A stretch of DNA of 64,000 bases from Clostridiales bacterium (GCA_029219585.1 JAQXTR010000062.1:58219-122218), one strand, 5' to 3'. Counted from the first letter of the stretch, positions 7,294 through 16,603 are shown. Numbers and translations: made by a program. Notes: generated from the letters alone by a model not told the origin.

Positions 7294-9098
7294 TGGCTGA
7301 AGATCGCGATAAAATATTAAACGAGCTTATTAAATATTACGACGGCGATGCAAAGGCTGCCGAAGAAGAGGATATGGGCAGCACACGCATTATAGGCAAA
7401 AAAACGGAGCCGGTAAAGGAAGCTCCGGTTGATACGGGTGATACCGTTACCGTCAATCTAAGAAAGCAGCCCGCTATGGATAACACAAACGGTGCTGCAA
7501 TGAGCCACACCCGCCGCATTGAACCACAGGAGATGCAGAAAATAACACGCAATGAATCGGAGCGTGAGGTTTCCTCTCCTGTCGAGGAAGAAATTTTAGG
7601 CAATCTGGGGATTGATGGTAAACCCATCACATCAGCACAGACACATTTACCCGAGCCGCATGCAGAGGAACCCCGTCAAATTCCAAAACAGAAGCCCGAA
7701 CCGCGCGAGTATATCCGACAGACGGAGCCGAAGAGCAATGATCAGGAATATAATTACAGTCTGTGGTATATGCTGAAGCCGCTTTGGATTACGCTTATAA
7801 TATGCGTCGTGCTGTTCGGAGGCTTTAGATTCTATATGACCGATACCGGAATTATAGGAGCATACAAGCGTAATTTTGAATACAATATGACGGTTCTTCT
7901 CGATTTATTTGGCATTGATCTTGACAACATCGGCACGGACGCTCCCGTTATCGGAGAACAAAACGGCAGCTTTGTAACTCTTGCCGATGATGAGGCGCTT
8001 ATACAAAGCTTCGGAACAAATATTGACGGCAGCTCCGCTGAAACAGCCGTTGTGGACAGAGGATTACCCGAAAATCAGCTTACTGCCTCCAACACTGTTC
8101 ATGAGAGTGCATCGTCAAAGTATAGCGAGGTCAAGGGAGGTACGGTGATACTCCCTTTTGAGGAAGCAGACAGTTCCGATTTTTCACTTTCCAAGGACGG
8201 AGTTGTCTGCGCTAAATCAAATTATATATGCTGTATAAATGAGAACGGTAAAACAGTCTGGGAATCGGATATGCCGGTTACAAACCCGGTCGTAAGCTCG
8301 TCCGGAAATTATACTGCAGCCGCTTCAAGCGGAAGCACACAGCTTTGTGTCTTCGAGAACGGGAAGCTGAAATATAATCTCGACACAGAAGACAACATAG
8401 TATCATGCGATATATCCGAACGTGGAGACGTTGTGCTAATAACAACCAAAACCGCTTATAAAGGTGCTGTGGTTGTTTATAACAAAAACGGAGAGAAAAT
8501 TTTTTCATGGTCGTCCGGTACAAACTATATTACGGCGGCCTCAATGCTGAAAACACGGCTTGTAGCGGTATCGCTTGTCAATGCGGCAAGCAGTGTGACT
8601 TCATATGTTATGCTGTTTGACGTTAAATCACCCGAACCGATTTCCGGTTATGAGCTTGAAAATACGTTGATATTTGATGTGGGCAATAATGGGAGGCTTG
8701 TTTTTCCGACAGGTGATAACTGTATAGCCTCATTAACAGGCTATAACGGCATAAATTACGATATGCGTTTTGATGACGTTCGTCTTACACATTCTTCAAT
8801 TGACTCCAACGGAAACAGACTGATTACGTACACACAGAACAATACTCCCGTCATTAATCTCTATAATAAAAAGGGAGTGCTTGAATATGATGCAATAATC
8901 AATTCCAAGCCAAGCTGTATAGATGTTTACGGTTCGACAATTCTCTACAACAACGGCAGAGAAATCATCTGCGGAAAATATTCGGACGAAACTCCCTCGC
9001 GTTACACCGCTTCAATGTCAATACAGAAGCTTATGCTTCTTAACAGCAAGGCATATGTAATTATTTACAACAACAGTCTTGAATTTGTGAAATTATAA
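7293..9098 (+). CDS. Single-pass membrane protein with predicted beta-propeller ectodomain
   Basis: A 601-residue protein of unknown function, resembling the DUF5711 group seen in Clostridia. Residues 1-160 are hydrophilic and acidic/Pro-rich, and probably cytoplasmic. Residues ~161-180 (LKPLWITLIICVVLFGGFRF) form one membrane helix. The remainder is a long region of repeating short beta-strand-like blocks such as KDGVVCAKSNYICCINENG and KGAVVVYNKNGEKIFSW, suggesting a WD40/PQQ-like propeller outside the membrane. Start ATG 7293 has AAGGAGG nine bases upstream within the end of truA. It is followed after 18 bases by a CvpA-family gene, suggesting a joint envelope role. No catalytic motif is visible. 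Confidence 0.75.
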   Translation: MAEDRDKILNELIKYYDGDAKAAEEEDMGSTRIIGKKTEPVKEAPVDTGDTVTVNLRKQPAMDNTNGAAMSHTRRIEPQEMQKITRNESEREVSSPVEEEILGNLGIDGKPITSAQTHLPEPHAEEPRQIPKQKPEPREYIRQTEPKSNDQEYNYSLWYMLKPLWITLIICVVLFGGFRFYMTDTGIIGAYKRNFEYNMTVLLDLFGIDLDNIGTDAPVIGEQNGSFVTLADDEALIQSFGTNIDGSSAETAVVDRGLPENQLTASNTVHESASSKYSEVKGGTVILPFEEADSSDFSLSKDGVVCAKSNYICCINENGKTVWESDMPVTNPVVSSSGNYTAAASSGSTQLCVFENGKLKYNLDTEDNIVSCDISERGDVVLITTKTAYKGAVVVYNKNGEKIFSWSSGTNYITAASMLKTRLVAVSLVNAASSVTSYVMLFDVKSPEPISGYELENTLIFDVGNNGRLVFPTGDNCIASLTGYNGINYDMRFDDVRLTHSSIDSNGNRLITYTQNNTPVINLYNKKGVLEYDAIINSKPSCIDVYGSTILYNNGREIICGKYSDETPSRYTASMSIQKLMLLNSKAYVIIYNNSLEFVKL

Positions 9099-9116
9099 CT
9101 TTGGGAGAATAACAAA

Positions 9117-9779
9117 ATGGAACTAAAGATAATACTCGATGCAGCGCTTTGCGCCGTGTTGGCTGCCGCCTTTTTCATAGGGCTTAAACGAGGGCTGCTT
9201 AAAACCGTGTGGGGGCTTGCGGCTCTTATTACAGCAATTGTGCTTACATGTATACTAAGACCCTACGCTGTGGATTCCTTCAAAAAATCCTTTCTGGCAG
9301 AGGGGCTGCACAGCTATGTATACAATGTGGTTTCATCCCGCTCCGAGGATATGCTCTCCACTGCTTGCGGCAATATCGCCGACGCTCAAACGTCGCTGGA
9401 CACAGCATACAAGCTGCCCGAAAAATATTCCGAAGCTGCGGCTGCACGTATTGCCGCTTCAACAGAAAATGCCGTTGCGTCCATTACCGATACCGTAACC
9501 GACAGTGTGGTTGAAATTGCTTCAGGTATTTTTCTGTTTATCATTATCCGTCTTTTTCTATGGATAATATATATGATACTGAAATTTGCTGCAACGTTAC
9601 CCGTAATCAGAGAAACAAACCGACTTGCGGGAGGACTTGCACAGCTGCTTATCGCCGCGGTATTCCTCTATGCCGCATTTGCAGTGGCGGCAATTATAGG
9701 AACCGATATATTTAACGATACGGTAATCTGCAATTTTATGTACAATCATAATCTTCTGCTTACCCTTATAGGACTTTAA
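9117..9779 (+). CDS. CvpA family membrane protein
   Basis: A 220-residue polytopic membrane protein. The N-terminus, LDAALCAVLAAAFFIGLKRG followed by LLKTVWGLAALITAIVL, has the layout of the CvpA (colicin V production) family: a first helix, a K/R-G turn and a second helix. Two further helices near residues 135-160 and 175-205 follow an extended loop. CvpA proteins are linked to envelope homeostasis and surface growth in several bacteria; the biochemical role is unsettled. It is the last gene of the transcript from truA and is followed by a strong terminator. Confidence 0.8.
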   Translation: MELKIILDAALCAVLAAAFFIGLKRGLLKTVWGLAALITAIVLTCILRPYAVDSFKKSFLAEGLHSYVYNVVSSRSEDMLSTACGNIADAQTSLDTAYKLPEKYSEAAAARIAASTENAVASITDTVTDSVVEIASGIFLFIIIRLFLWIIYMILKFAATLPVIRETNRLAGGLAQLLIAAVFLYAAFAVAAIIGTDIFNDTVICNFMYNHNLLLTLIGL

Positions 9780-9790
9780 ATTAAATGGGG

Positions 9791-9834
9791 CTGTAGCAAA
9801 ACTCATTGAGCTTTGCTACAGGTCTTTTATATTT
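9791..9834 (+). terminator. Terminator after the truA-cvpA run
   Basis: CTGTAGCAAA (9791-9800) pairs with TTTGCTACAG (9812-9821), with an inner CTC/GAG pairing, followed by a T-rich tail. Confidence 0.85.
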
Positions 9835-9889
9835 GTGTTCCGCATACGATGTCCAAATAAAATTAATTCATCAACAATATCTATTATAG

Positions 9890-10607
9890 CTAGATTCTTC
9901 TCAGAACAATTTTTATAAAGTTCAGGTATCTTCCTCCGCCTGCCTCCATTGCCCTTCTGTCGCCTACAGCATACTCATTCTCCTGCCTAAGCCAATCCGC
10001 CCACACCTCATCGTTTGACTCCATTTCCGAAACCGAAATGATCTCCGCTCCCCGGCATTTGCTTACCATTCTTGTCCAATATTCTACATCGTGCATATAG
10101 TCAAGCTGCTCCGGTGTCCATGACAAAAGCAGTTCGGAGGGAAGATTATTGTGACAGTCCTTTTTCATTCCCGGTATTGCGATATAAATATATCCGCCGT
10201 GTTTCACAAACGGCAGCAGCTTACTGTCAAGATATTCCTCATTGCGTCCGAAATAATTATAGGAATCCGTGCTGATTACCGCATCAAAAAAATTCCTTCT
10301 CAAAAGTCAGTGCTTCCGCGTCCGCCTTTACGGGAATGATTTGTTCATCAGTCAATCCCATTTCACGAAAGAATTTGCGGTTCTCCTCCGGATCGCTCCA
10401 GAGATCGGAGGCATAAACCTTAAAACCGTATTCCTTTGCAAGAAATACGCTTGTTAAGCCCTGTCCGCTTCCAAGGTCACAAACAACAGACCCTTTGGGG
10501 ATTTTACAGTCAAGCAGTAATTCCTCCTCCAATTTAACAGGGTTCGGTCCCATAATCTTCGACATCAGTTCCGGTGTGTCGTATTTTTGACTTAAAACAT
10601 ATTTCAT
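9890..10607 (-). pseudogene. Class I SAM-dependent methyltransferase, frameshifted
   Basis: Two reading frames together encode one methyltransferase of about 237 residues. The first (10607 down to 10284) has the SAM-binding motif VVCDLGSGQGLTSVFLA and ends at ...TFEKEFF-stop. The second (from about 10303 down to 9890) continues in register as FFDAVISTDSYNYFG to a normal C-terminus. The break is a run of seven A on the plus strand (10286-10292); six would restore the frame and give EFFDAV. This may be a true mutation, a phase-variable homopolymer or a sequencing error. The ATG overlaps the stop of the upstream TetR gene (TAATG), so the pair form an operon. The methyl acceptor is unknown. Confidence 0.8.
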
Positions 10608-11257
10608 TAAAATCTCTCCTTTTCCGGTTGTTTTTTCGTTTTATCCGCTATGCGCCTGTTCAGACGTTCCGAAAAACTCTCAATATGATTTTCAAGCAAA
10701 GCCATAACCTTAGCTTTATCGCCGGTATCATCATATATGCTGTACAAAAGATACATCGGTCCGTAAAACTCAAGCGCAGTCTGATACGCCTCCGATTCCG
10801 AATTAAGCATTTCAAAGAATACATCCGAAATATACTTCACAGGACCGCCGGAAATATACTGCTGATAAAGCCTTCCCATTTCATTGCTTTTGTACTGCTC
10901 CAAGGTCAAAAGCTTTCTGAAGCAGCTTGAAAACTCCTCCTCAGTCCAATACAGCAGCATGGCTTTTGTGTATTCTCCTATTTTTTCAAGCGGAATGTTT
11001 TTATATTCTGCCGCAGCTTCCTCCGCAGTTCCCTCCGGCATATCATAATCCTTTGCATACTCCGCATCCATTTCATTTACACGCTCAAGTATACTGTCAA
11101 ATATAGCACGCTTATTCTTATAATGCTTGTACAGGGATGGCGCTTTAATGCCTACAGCCTCCGCAATTTCCTCAACACCGACAGCATCATAGCCCTTCTG
11201 TGCAAAAAGCCTTAATGCCTCGTTTAATATTCTCTCCTTTGTATTTGTTTTTTTCAT
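10607..11257 (-). CDS. TetR/AcrR family transcriptional regulator
   Basis: A 216-residue repressor. The N-terminal 55 residues are a textbook TetR DNA-binding domain: ERILNEALRLFAQKGYDAVG, then VEEIAEAVGIKAPSLYKHYK with the helix-turn-helix. The C-terminal ligand-binding and dimerisation domain is variable and gives no ligand clue. It is first in a two-gene operon with a methyltransferase (frameshifted here). Two palindromes covering its own consensus promoter strongly suggest autorepression. Divergent to it is an AEC permease gene, which may belong to the same regulon. Confidence 0.92.
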   Translation of the reverse strand: MKKTNTKERILNEALRLFAQKGYDAVGVEEIAEAVGIKAPSLYKHYKNKRAIFDSILERVNEMDAEYAKDYDMPEGTAEEAAAEYKNIPLEKIGEYTKAMLLYWTEEEFSSCFRKLLTLEQYKSNEMGRLYQQYISGGPVKYISDVFFEMLNSESEAYQTALEFYGPMYLLYSIYDDTGDKAKVMALLENHIESFSERLNRRIADKTKKQPEKERF

Positions 11258-11285
11258 GGCACGCCTCCTTTGGCTAATAACCTTC

Positions 11286-11320
11286 AGCTATATTATAGCT
11301 AAAAAGTTTTAGCTTGTCAA
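11286..11320 (-). promoter_or_regulatory. tetR promoter with two palindromic operators
   Basis: Read on the minus strand this is TTGACA (11320-11315), 17-base spacer, TATAAT (11297-11292): a perfect consensus promoter. AGCTATA-T-TATAGCT (11286-11300) covers the -10, and GCTAAAA-AG-TTTTAGC (11298-11313) fills the spacer. Both are perfect inverted repeats with an AGCT/GCTAAAA core, placed exactly where a repressor would block polymerase. Confidence 0.8.
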
Positions 11321-11414
11321 GGGGTTTTATAAATTTTTTGTATAACATTGCTATTGTAATTTATTTTTAAAGTGTTAAAATATATAATGTATATTTTGGA
11401 AAGGTCAAAAGAAA

Positions 11415-12341
11415 ATGGATATAAAAATACTTATTACACAAATGTCTGAGCTGTTTATAATAATGCTTCTCGGTTATCTCGTTTACAGAATAAAGCTTGT
11501 TGACGATCACTTTTTAAAGAAATTTACAAAACTCATACTTGATGTAACGCTTCCGGCAATGATACTCGCCTCAGTGCTTAAGCTTGATGAGCGTCAATCC
11601 GTATCGGATGTGATGACAGCGATTATAATATCCGCAGCGCTCTTTTTTGCAATTCTCCCGGCTTTGGGATGGCTTCTTGCAAAGCTTATGTTTGTCAAAA
11701 AAGAAGCGGTCGGGCTTTACACCTTCATGAACGCATACTCCAATGTTGGTTTTATGGGCTTTCCGGTAATCAGCGCTCTCTGCGGCTCTGTCGGTCTGTT
11801 TTATGCCGCTATCTTTAATCTTATATTCAATCTGGCAGTCTACACCATGGGAATATGGATGATGAACAAGGGTAATAAAAACGCTGTTAAATTCAATCCG
11901 AAGCTGCTGTGTACCCCCGGCGTTCTCGTTGCGTTCATAGCAATCGGCATATATTTTTTAAATATCAGGTTTCCGGCGGTGATCACCGATTCCGTTGATG
12001 CGGTAGGCTCGATAACGTCACCTTCGGCAATGCTTATCATAGGCTGTACGCTTGCAAAAATGGATATTAAGAGTGTTTTCAATGAATGGCGGCTTTATCC
12101 ATGGACCATAATCAAGCAGATTGTCATCCCGCTTCTGTTGTGGGTTCCGTTCACACTCGTTATAAAAAATGAACTGCTTTTGCAGGTTGCGTACATCCTT
12201 ACCGCCATGCCTGTAGCAAACAGTGCCGTGCTTTTTGCCACAAACTACAGCGGTGACGCAGAGCTTGCGGCAAAATCGGTATTTCTTACCACACTTATTT
12301 CACTTGTTACGGTTCCTGTTTGTATTATGCTTGTAATGTAA
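11415..12341 (+). CDS. AEC family permease
   Basis: A 308-residue polytopic membrane protein of the auxin efflux carrier (AEC) family, relatives of bacterial malonate/malate permeases. It has about ten hydrophobic helices split into two halves. Family marks are LGYLVYRIKLV near residue 20, ILDVTLPAMILASVLKL near 45, and NAYSNVGFMGFPVISALCG near 110, where the Asn-x-x-Asn-x-Gly-Phe pattern is typical. ATG 11415 follows GGAAAGG. It is divergent from the tetR promoter, separated by about 95 bases. The substrate is not evident; an organic acid is likely from the family. Confidence 0.85.
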   Translation: MDIKILITQMSELFIIMLLGYLVYRIKLVDDHFLKKFTKLILDVTLPAMILASVLKLDERQSVSDVMTAIIISAALFFAILPALGWLLAKLMFVKKEAVGLYTFMNAYSNVGFMGFPVISALCGSVGLFYAAIFNLIFNLAVYTMGIWMMNKGNKNAVKFNPKLLCTPGVLVAFIAIGIYFLNIRFPAVITDSVDAVGSITSPSAMLIIGCTLAKMDIKSVFNEWRLYPWTIIKQIVIPLLLWVPFTLVIKNELLLQVAYILTAMPVANSAVLFATNYSGDAELAAKSVFLTTLISLVTVPVCIMLVM

Positions 12342-12375
12342 ACAAAGGGCTGTTTAAAATATTGCGCTTTTATGG

Positions 12376-13140
12376 CTACAGAATACCTCCCGGATGCTGT
12401 TTTCCGGCGTGATCAAGCGTATAATCATCTTTATATATAAGCTCGGAAATGTTCACAAGCTCATATTTCTTTTTGAGCTGCTCAAGGATCTGCGGCAGAA
12501 CCTCTGCTGTATGCTCTGTTCCGTTGTGCAGGAGAATAATATCTCCTGCCTTGACTTCAGGAACGATTCTGTTGTATATCTGCTCCGATGTAGTCCCTTT
12601 CGGATAATCAATGCCGTCCACAGACCACTGTACGCATATCCTTCCGTCATTTTGTATAGTACGTATAGCATTGTCATTATACGCTCCCGACGGAACCCGC
12701 GCTAAATCCGGCTTAAAGCCCGTTGCGCGCATAACAGCCGCATCACATTTTGCCATATCACTGATAATCTCATCACTGTTCAAGGTTGTGTAATCATCAT
12801 GATTATACGAATGAATACCTATCTCAAATCCCTCGCGGTACAGCTTGTTAAGTGACGAGCTGTAATCCTCTGCCCACTTCCCCGTTACAAAGAAGGTTGC
12901 CCTGCAGCCATATTGTTTTAAAGCGCGTATTATATCATCAATATCATCGTCATTCCATGCGCAGTCAAAGGTAAGTGCAATCCTGTTGTCCTCACGCTCA
13001 ACACTGTATATCGGCAGTTCCCGCCCGTTCACAAGAAACGTATAAACCGCAGGCCCCGACCTTATACACACAACCGCCAGCAGTATTGCCGCAACAGCTC
13101 CGAAAATGATATGCTTCAGCTTAATAACATAAAAACGCAT
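12376..13140 (-). CDS. PdaB-like polysaccharide deacetylase
   Basis: A 254-residue secreted or membrane-anchored NodB-domain enzyme. One N-terminal hydrophobic helix (about residues 9-25) precedes the catalytic domain. Metal and catalytic motifs are present: ALTFDCAWNDDD (motif 1, the aspartate pair), HSYNHDDY (HxxxH metal ligands), RVPSGAYN (motif 3) and IILLHNG (motif 5). The TFDCAW form with a cysteine is common in the sporulation-linked PdaB group, which act on peptidoglycan during spore formation. The start was set at 13140, where GGAGGT lies upstream. It is convergent with the AEC permease. The role in sporulation is inferred from family resemblance. Confidence 0.85.
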   Translation of the reverse strand: MRFYVIKLKHIIFGAVAAILLAVVCIRSGPAVYTFLVNGRELPIYSVEREDNRIALTFDCAWNDDDIDDIIRALKQYGCRATFFVTGKWAEDYSSSLNKLYREGFEIGIHSYNHDDYTTLNSDEIISDMAKCDAAVMRATGFKPDLARVPSGAYNDNAIRTIQNDGRICVQWSVDGIDYPKGTTSEQIYNRIVPEVKAGDIILLHNGTEHTAEVLPQILEQLKKKYELVNISELIYKDDYTLDHAGKQHPGGIL

Positions 13141-13257
13141 AGCTTTACCTCCATATATTTCTTTAGTATATAGAATAATTCTATGCGTTTGTATTAGGTT
13201 TAAGAACAAAAATCGTTCGACAATTTTTTCACTGCGTCATTTTGCCCGAACACAGCA

Positions 13258-13767
13258 TTATAACAGCCATGAGGGCAAACTATTCTTTTTCTTCGGCTTA
13301 TCCGGCTTTTTCTCCTTCTCCTGCGGCTCAACCTGCTTCGCCCTTTCAGCTGCGGCTTTTTTTACAACTGCCACAGCTGCCGCACCGCTCTTAAAGGGTG
13401 ATGCAGGCGGCGCTGCACCGTTGAGATAATTCATACATTCACGTTCAAGCTCATCATCCTCAATCGGAACACTCTTGAATCTGTCTGCAAAAACCTTTCC
13501 TGTATTTCCTGTTTCTCTGTTGTACGTTCTCGCAAACGAGGTCACAAGCGGCTTCATATCCATTGATATTCCTTTTTCGCTCTCAGCTGCCAGCATTTCA
13601 ACCCTGTTGTCATAAAAACGCAGCGCAAGCAGTCCGTCTCCGAGATAGTCCGCTGCGGCCGTCCTGAATGCCGTTCTCATATCCTCACCGGCGAAAACCT
13701 CATTAATTCCTCTCAGTATAACAGCATATTTTCCAGTACTGCTTACCTCTCTTGCCTTTCGTGCCAT
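13258..13767 (-). CDS. Transposase-like protein (RAYT/Y1 type) lacking catalytic residues
   Basis: A 169-residue protein whose N-terminus MARKAREVSSTGKYAVILRG and segment YNRETGNTGKVFADRFKS follow the scheme of REP-associated tyrosine transposases (typically RKAR..S.TG.YHV..RG and YN.KY.R.GHLFQDRFKS). The HUH metal motif, normally NHVHLL, reads NRVEML here, and the YHV histidine is alanine, so strand cleavage should be impossible. The family's YIxxNPVKA end is replaced by a Lys/Pro/Glu-rich tail (PQEKEKKPDKPKKK). A good ribosome binding site (AAAGGGG, 7 bases) and intact frame suggest a retained, repurposed DNA- or RNA-binding protein. No REP-like hairpins are seen next to it. Confidence 0.65.
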   Translation of the reverse strand: MARKAREVSSTGKYAVILRGINEVFAGEDMRTAFRTAAADYLGDGLLALRFYDNRVEMLAAESEKGISMDMKPLVTSFARTYNRETGNTGKVFADRFKSVPIEDDELERECMNYLNGAAPPASPFKSGAAAVAVVKKAAAERAKQVEPQEKEKKPDKPKKKNSLPSWLL

Positions 13768-13866
13768 ATGCTATATCCCCTTTCAAAATAATATATATTA
13801 TAATAATACCACAAAGTACGATGGGACACAAAACATTTTTGCGGTATACGGAATAATTTCGGCGAT

Positions 13867-13898
13867 TTGTACATATTTATGTAGCAATACATGTACAA
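13867..13898. promoter_or_regulatory. Inverted repeat upstream of the P-type ATPase
   Basis: TTGTACAT (13867-13874) and ATGTACAA (13891-13898) form a perfect 8-base inverted repeat, 16 bases apart, ending 19 bases before the ATPase start. It could be an operator; the -10-like TACAAT overlaps the right half. Confidence 0.4.
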
Positions 13899-13917
13899 TT
13901 ACACGAGGAGGAACGCC

Positions 13918-16509
13918 ATGGAATACTTTGAAATGACGGCGGCAAAGACAGCCGCCCGGCTTAAAACAGATATTAAAAATGGGCTTGACGAAGCGGAGGC
14001 AAGCCGCAGACTTGTATCTCACGGAAGAAATGCGCTGCAGGACAGAAAAAAACAATCCTTTTTTATGCGATTTATAAATCAGTTCAACGACTTCATGATA
14101 ATAATACTACTGGGCGCGGCAGCAGTTTCATTTATCACTTCACTGCTTGCAGGAGACGCGGATATAACGGAATCTGTTATCATTCTCGCAATCGTCACTC
14201 TTAACGCTCTGCTCGGCACGATTCAGGAAATTCGCGCGGAGCATTCACTGCAGGCTCTTAAAAGGCTCTCGTCCCCTCACACTCTTGTTATCCGCGGCGG
14301 ACAGGAATACCGTATAAGCTCCTCGGAGATCGTTCCGGGTGATATAATACGGCTGAGAGCCGGAGACATGGTGTGCGCAGACTGCCGCCTGACAGAGTGC
14401 AGCAATCTGGCAGTCGACGAATCATCACTTACAGGAGAATCCCATGCCGCATCCAAGGATGCAAATATAACACATGACCCGCTCACTGCGCCGGGTGATA
14501 TTAAAAATATGCTCTTTTCCTCCACACATATAACCGCCGGAACTGCAACGGCAATTGCTGTAAAAACAGGTATGGAAACGGAGGTAGGCAGAATTGCTTC
14601 AATGCTGCTTGACAGCGATCCTCAGCAGACACCATTGCAGAAAAGACTCGCAGATACCGGAAAAGCATTGGGAGCGGCTGCACTTATAATATGCGGTATA
14701 ATATTTGCGATAGGAACCATAAAGCATATTCCGCCCTTGGAAATGTTTATGACCTCCGTTTCATTGGCAGTTGCGGCAATCCCCGAAGGGCTTCCGGCAA
14801 TCGTCACAATCATGCTTGCTCTCGGACTTATGAGAATGTCAAAGCATAATGCGATAGTCCGTCATCTGCCTTCAGTGGAAACCCTTGGATGCGCTACGGT
14901 TATCTGCACGGATAAAACCGGGACGCTCACCCGCAACAAAATGAAGGTATCCGATATGAGAACACGCGATGACAGACTGCTGCTTGAGCTGTGCACACTT
15001 TGCTCAGAAACCGGGGATTATATCAACCCCACAGATCGCGCCATACTGGAAGCGGCAGAGCGCCGCGGAATAAGCTGTGAGAATTACCGTAAAATGTACC
15101 CGCGCCGAGGCTGTATTCCCTTTGACTCCTCACGCAAGCGCATGAGCGTACATTGCGGTGACAGAGTTATCGTAAAAGGCGCTCTTGAATATATTCTGCC
15201 TCTGTGCACACATTATCATAACGGCAGCTCCGCCGTTCCTCTTACCTCACAGCAGAAAAACAAGATTATACGTGATAACAACGAAATGACAGACAATGCG
15301 CTGCGTGTCATAGCCTGCGCCTATAAGACCGAAAAGACCTTGCGCACCATAGACGAGGGCAGACTAACCTTTGCAGGGCTCATAGGAATTTCCGATCCTC
15401 CCCGTTCAGAGGCGGAGGAAGCGGTAAAAACATGTCATGATGCCGGAATAAGAACCGTTATGATAACAGGCGATCATGCTCATACAGCGCTTGCGATTGC
15501 AAAAATGACCGGGATTGCAGGTCCCGGAGATCATTCCCTGACAGGCGCACAGCTTGACGTTATGACAGACGCGCAGCTGCAAAAAGCGGTACGGGAATGC
15601 AATGTATACGCAAGAGTCACACCCGCACATAAATCACGTATTGTCAAAGCCCTTCAGAAAAACGGTGAGGTTGTTGCAATGACAGGTGACGGAGTTAATG
15701 ACGCACCTGCGCTCTCCGGCGCTGACATAGGCTGCAGCATGGGGATAAGCGGAACAGATGTGGCAAAATCAGCCTCGGATATGATTCTAACAGATGACAA
15801 CTTTGCGACCATAGTATACGCAGTGAAGGAGGGCAGAGCGATATATGACAACATAAAAAAATCGGTTAAATTCCTCTTATCCTCCAATATCGGCGAAATT
15901 CTTACTGTTCTTTCGGGAATTGTTTTCGGCTGCGCTTCTCCTCTTACGGCAATAGAGCTGCTTTGGGTGAATCTTGTCACCGATTCCTTCCCCGCAATCG
16001 CTCTCGGTCTTGATCCGGCAGCAGAGGACATTATGAAAAGAAAGCCGCTTGACCCCCGGAAGGGAATCTTCTCCGGCGGACTTTGGGCATCCATCGCTCT
16101 TGAAGGACTTATGATAGGCGCTCTTGCTCTTGTCGCATACCAAGCAGGACTGTCCCTTACATCGGATATAACTTCTGCACGCACAATGGCATTCTTTGTT
16201 CTCAGCGTTTCACAGCTCGTTCATGCCTTTAATATGCGTTCTGAGGGTTCTGTATTAAAAGGAGGGCTGCTGAAAAATAAATATCTGGTCATGTCCCTCA
16301 TTCTGGGTACGGCGGCACAGCTTGCAATTATCACGATCCCGCAGGCGGCAGCTCTGTTTAACGTATGCCCGTTGCGCGGAGCAAGCCTCATCGTATGCGC
16401 TGTCCTTTCACTTATGCCTCTTATTATAGTAGAGCTTCAAAAGGCATTAAACGAAAAAATTGCTCATAAGCATTCGCATATGCGCAAAACTTTTATGCAA
16501 ACTAACTAA
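13918..16509 (+). CDS. Calcium-type P-type ATPase
   Basis: An 863-residue cation pump of the P2 (SERCA/PMCA-like) class that exports Ca2+ or a related divalent cation at the cost of ATP. Order of motifs: actuator loop LTGES near residue 178; AAIPEGLPAIVTIML in helix M4, the ion-binding PEGL; phosphorylation site ICDKTGTLTRNKM near 338; hinge MTGDGVNDAPALSGADIG near 585; and a C-terminal six-helix block with LLWVNLVTDSFPAIALG (M6). There is no N-terminal heavy-metal domain. The ATG at 13918 follows GAGGAGG. An upstream inverted repeat suggests metal- or stress-dependent control, and a DtxR-type regulator gene follows. Confidence 0.92.
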   Translation: MEYFEMTAAKTAARLKTDIKNGLDEAEASRRLVSHGRNALQDRKKQSFFMRFINQFNDFMIIILLGAAAVSFITSLLAGDADITESVIILAIVTLNALLGTIQEIRAEHSLQALKRLSSPHTLVIRGGQEYRISSSEIVPGDIIRLRAGDMVCADCRLTECSNLAVDESSLTGESHAASKDANITHDPLTAPGDIKNMLFSSTHITAGTATAIAVKTGMETEVGRIASMLLDSDPQQTPLQKRLADTGKALGAAALIICGIIFAIGTIKHIPPLEMFMTSVSLAVAAIPEGLPAIVTIMLALGLMRMSKHNAIVRHLPSVETLGCATVICTDKTGTLTRNKMKVSDMRTRDDRLLLELCTLCSETGDYINPTDRAILEAAERRGISCENYRKMYPRRGCIPFDSSRKRMSVHCGDRVIVKGALEYILPLCTHYHNGSSAVPLTSQQKNKIIRDNNEMTDNALRVIACAYKTEKTLRTIDEGRLTFAGLIGISDPPRSEAEEAVKTCHDAGIRTVMITGDHAHTALAIAKMTGIAGPGDHSLTGAQLDVMTDAQLQKAVRECNVYARVTPAHKSRIVKALQKNGEVVAMTGDGVNDAPALSGADIGCSMGISGTDVAKSASDMILTDDNFATIVYAVKEGRAIYDNIKKSVKFLLSSNIGEILTVLSGIVFGCASPLTAIELLWVNLVTDSFPAIALGLDPAAEDIMKRKPLDPRKGIFSGGLWASIALEGLMIGALALVAYQAGLSLTSDITSARTMAFFVLSVSQLVHAFNMRSEGSVLKGGLLKNKYLVMSLILGTAAQLAIITIPQAAALFNVCPLRGASLIVCAVLSLMPLIIVELQKALNEKIAHKHSHMRKTFMQTN

Positions 16510-16535
16510 AATTAATGAAATAATACAAATCACCC

Positions 16536-16564
16536 TTGAAAAAACAGCGGATTGCGTGTATAAT
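16536..16564 (+). promoter_or_regulatory. Promoter upstream of the DtxR-type gene
   Basis: TTGAAA (16536-16541), 17-base spacer, TATAAT (16559-16564). An intrinsic terminator lies between this promoter and the gene. Confidence 0.7.
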
Positions 16565-16603
16565 GTTACAGTAAATCAAATATTCTTACTAAGAAACCAA
16601 CGA

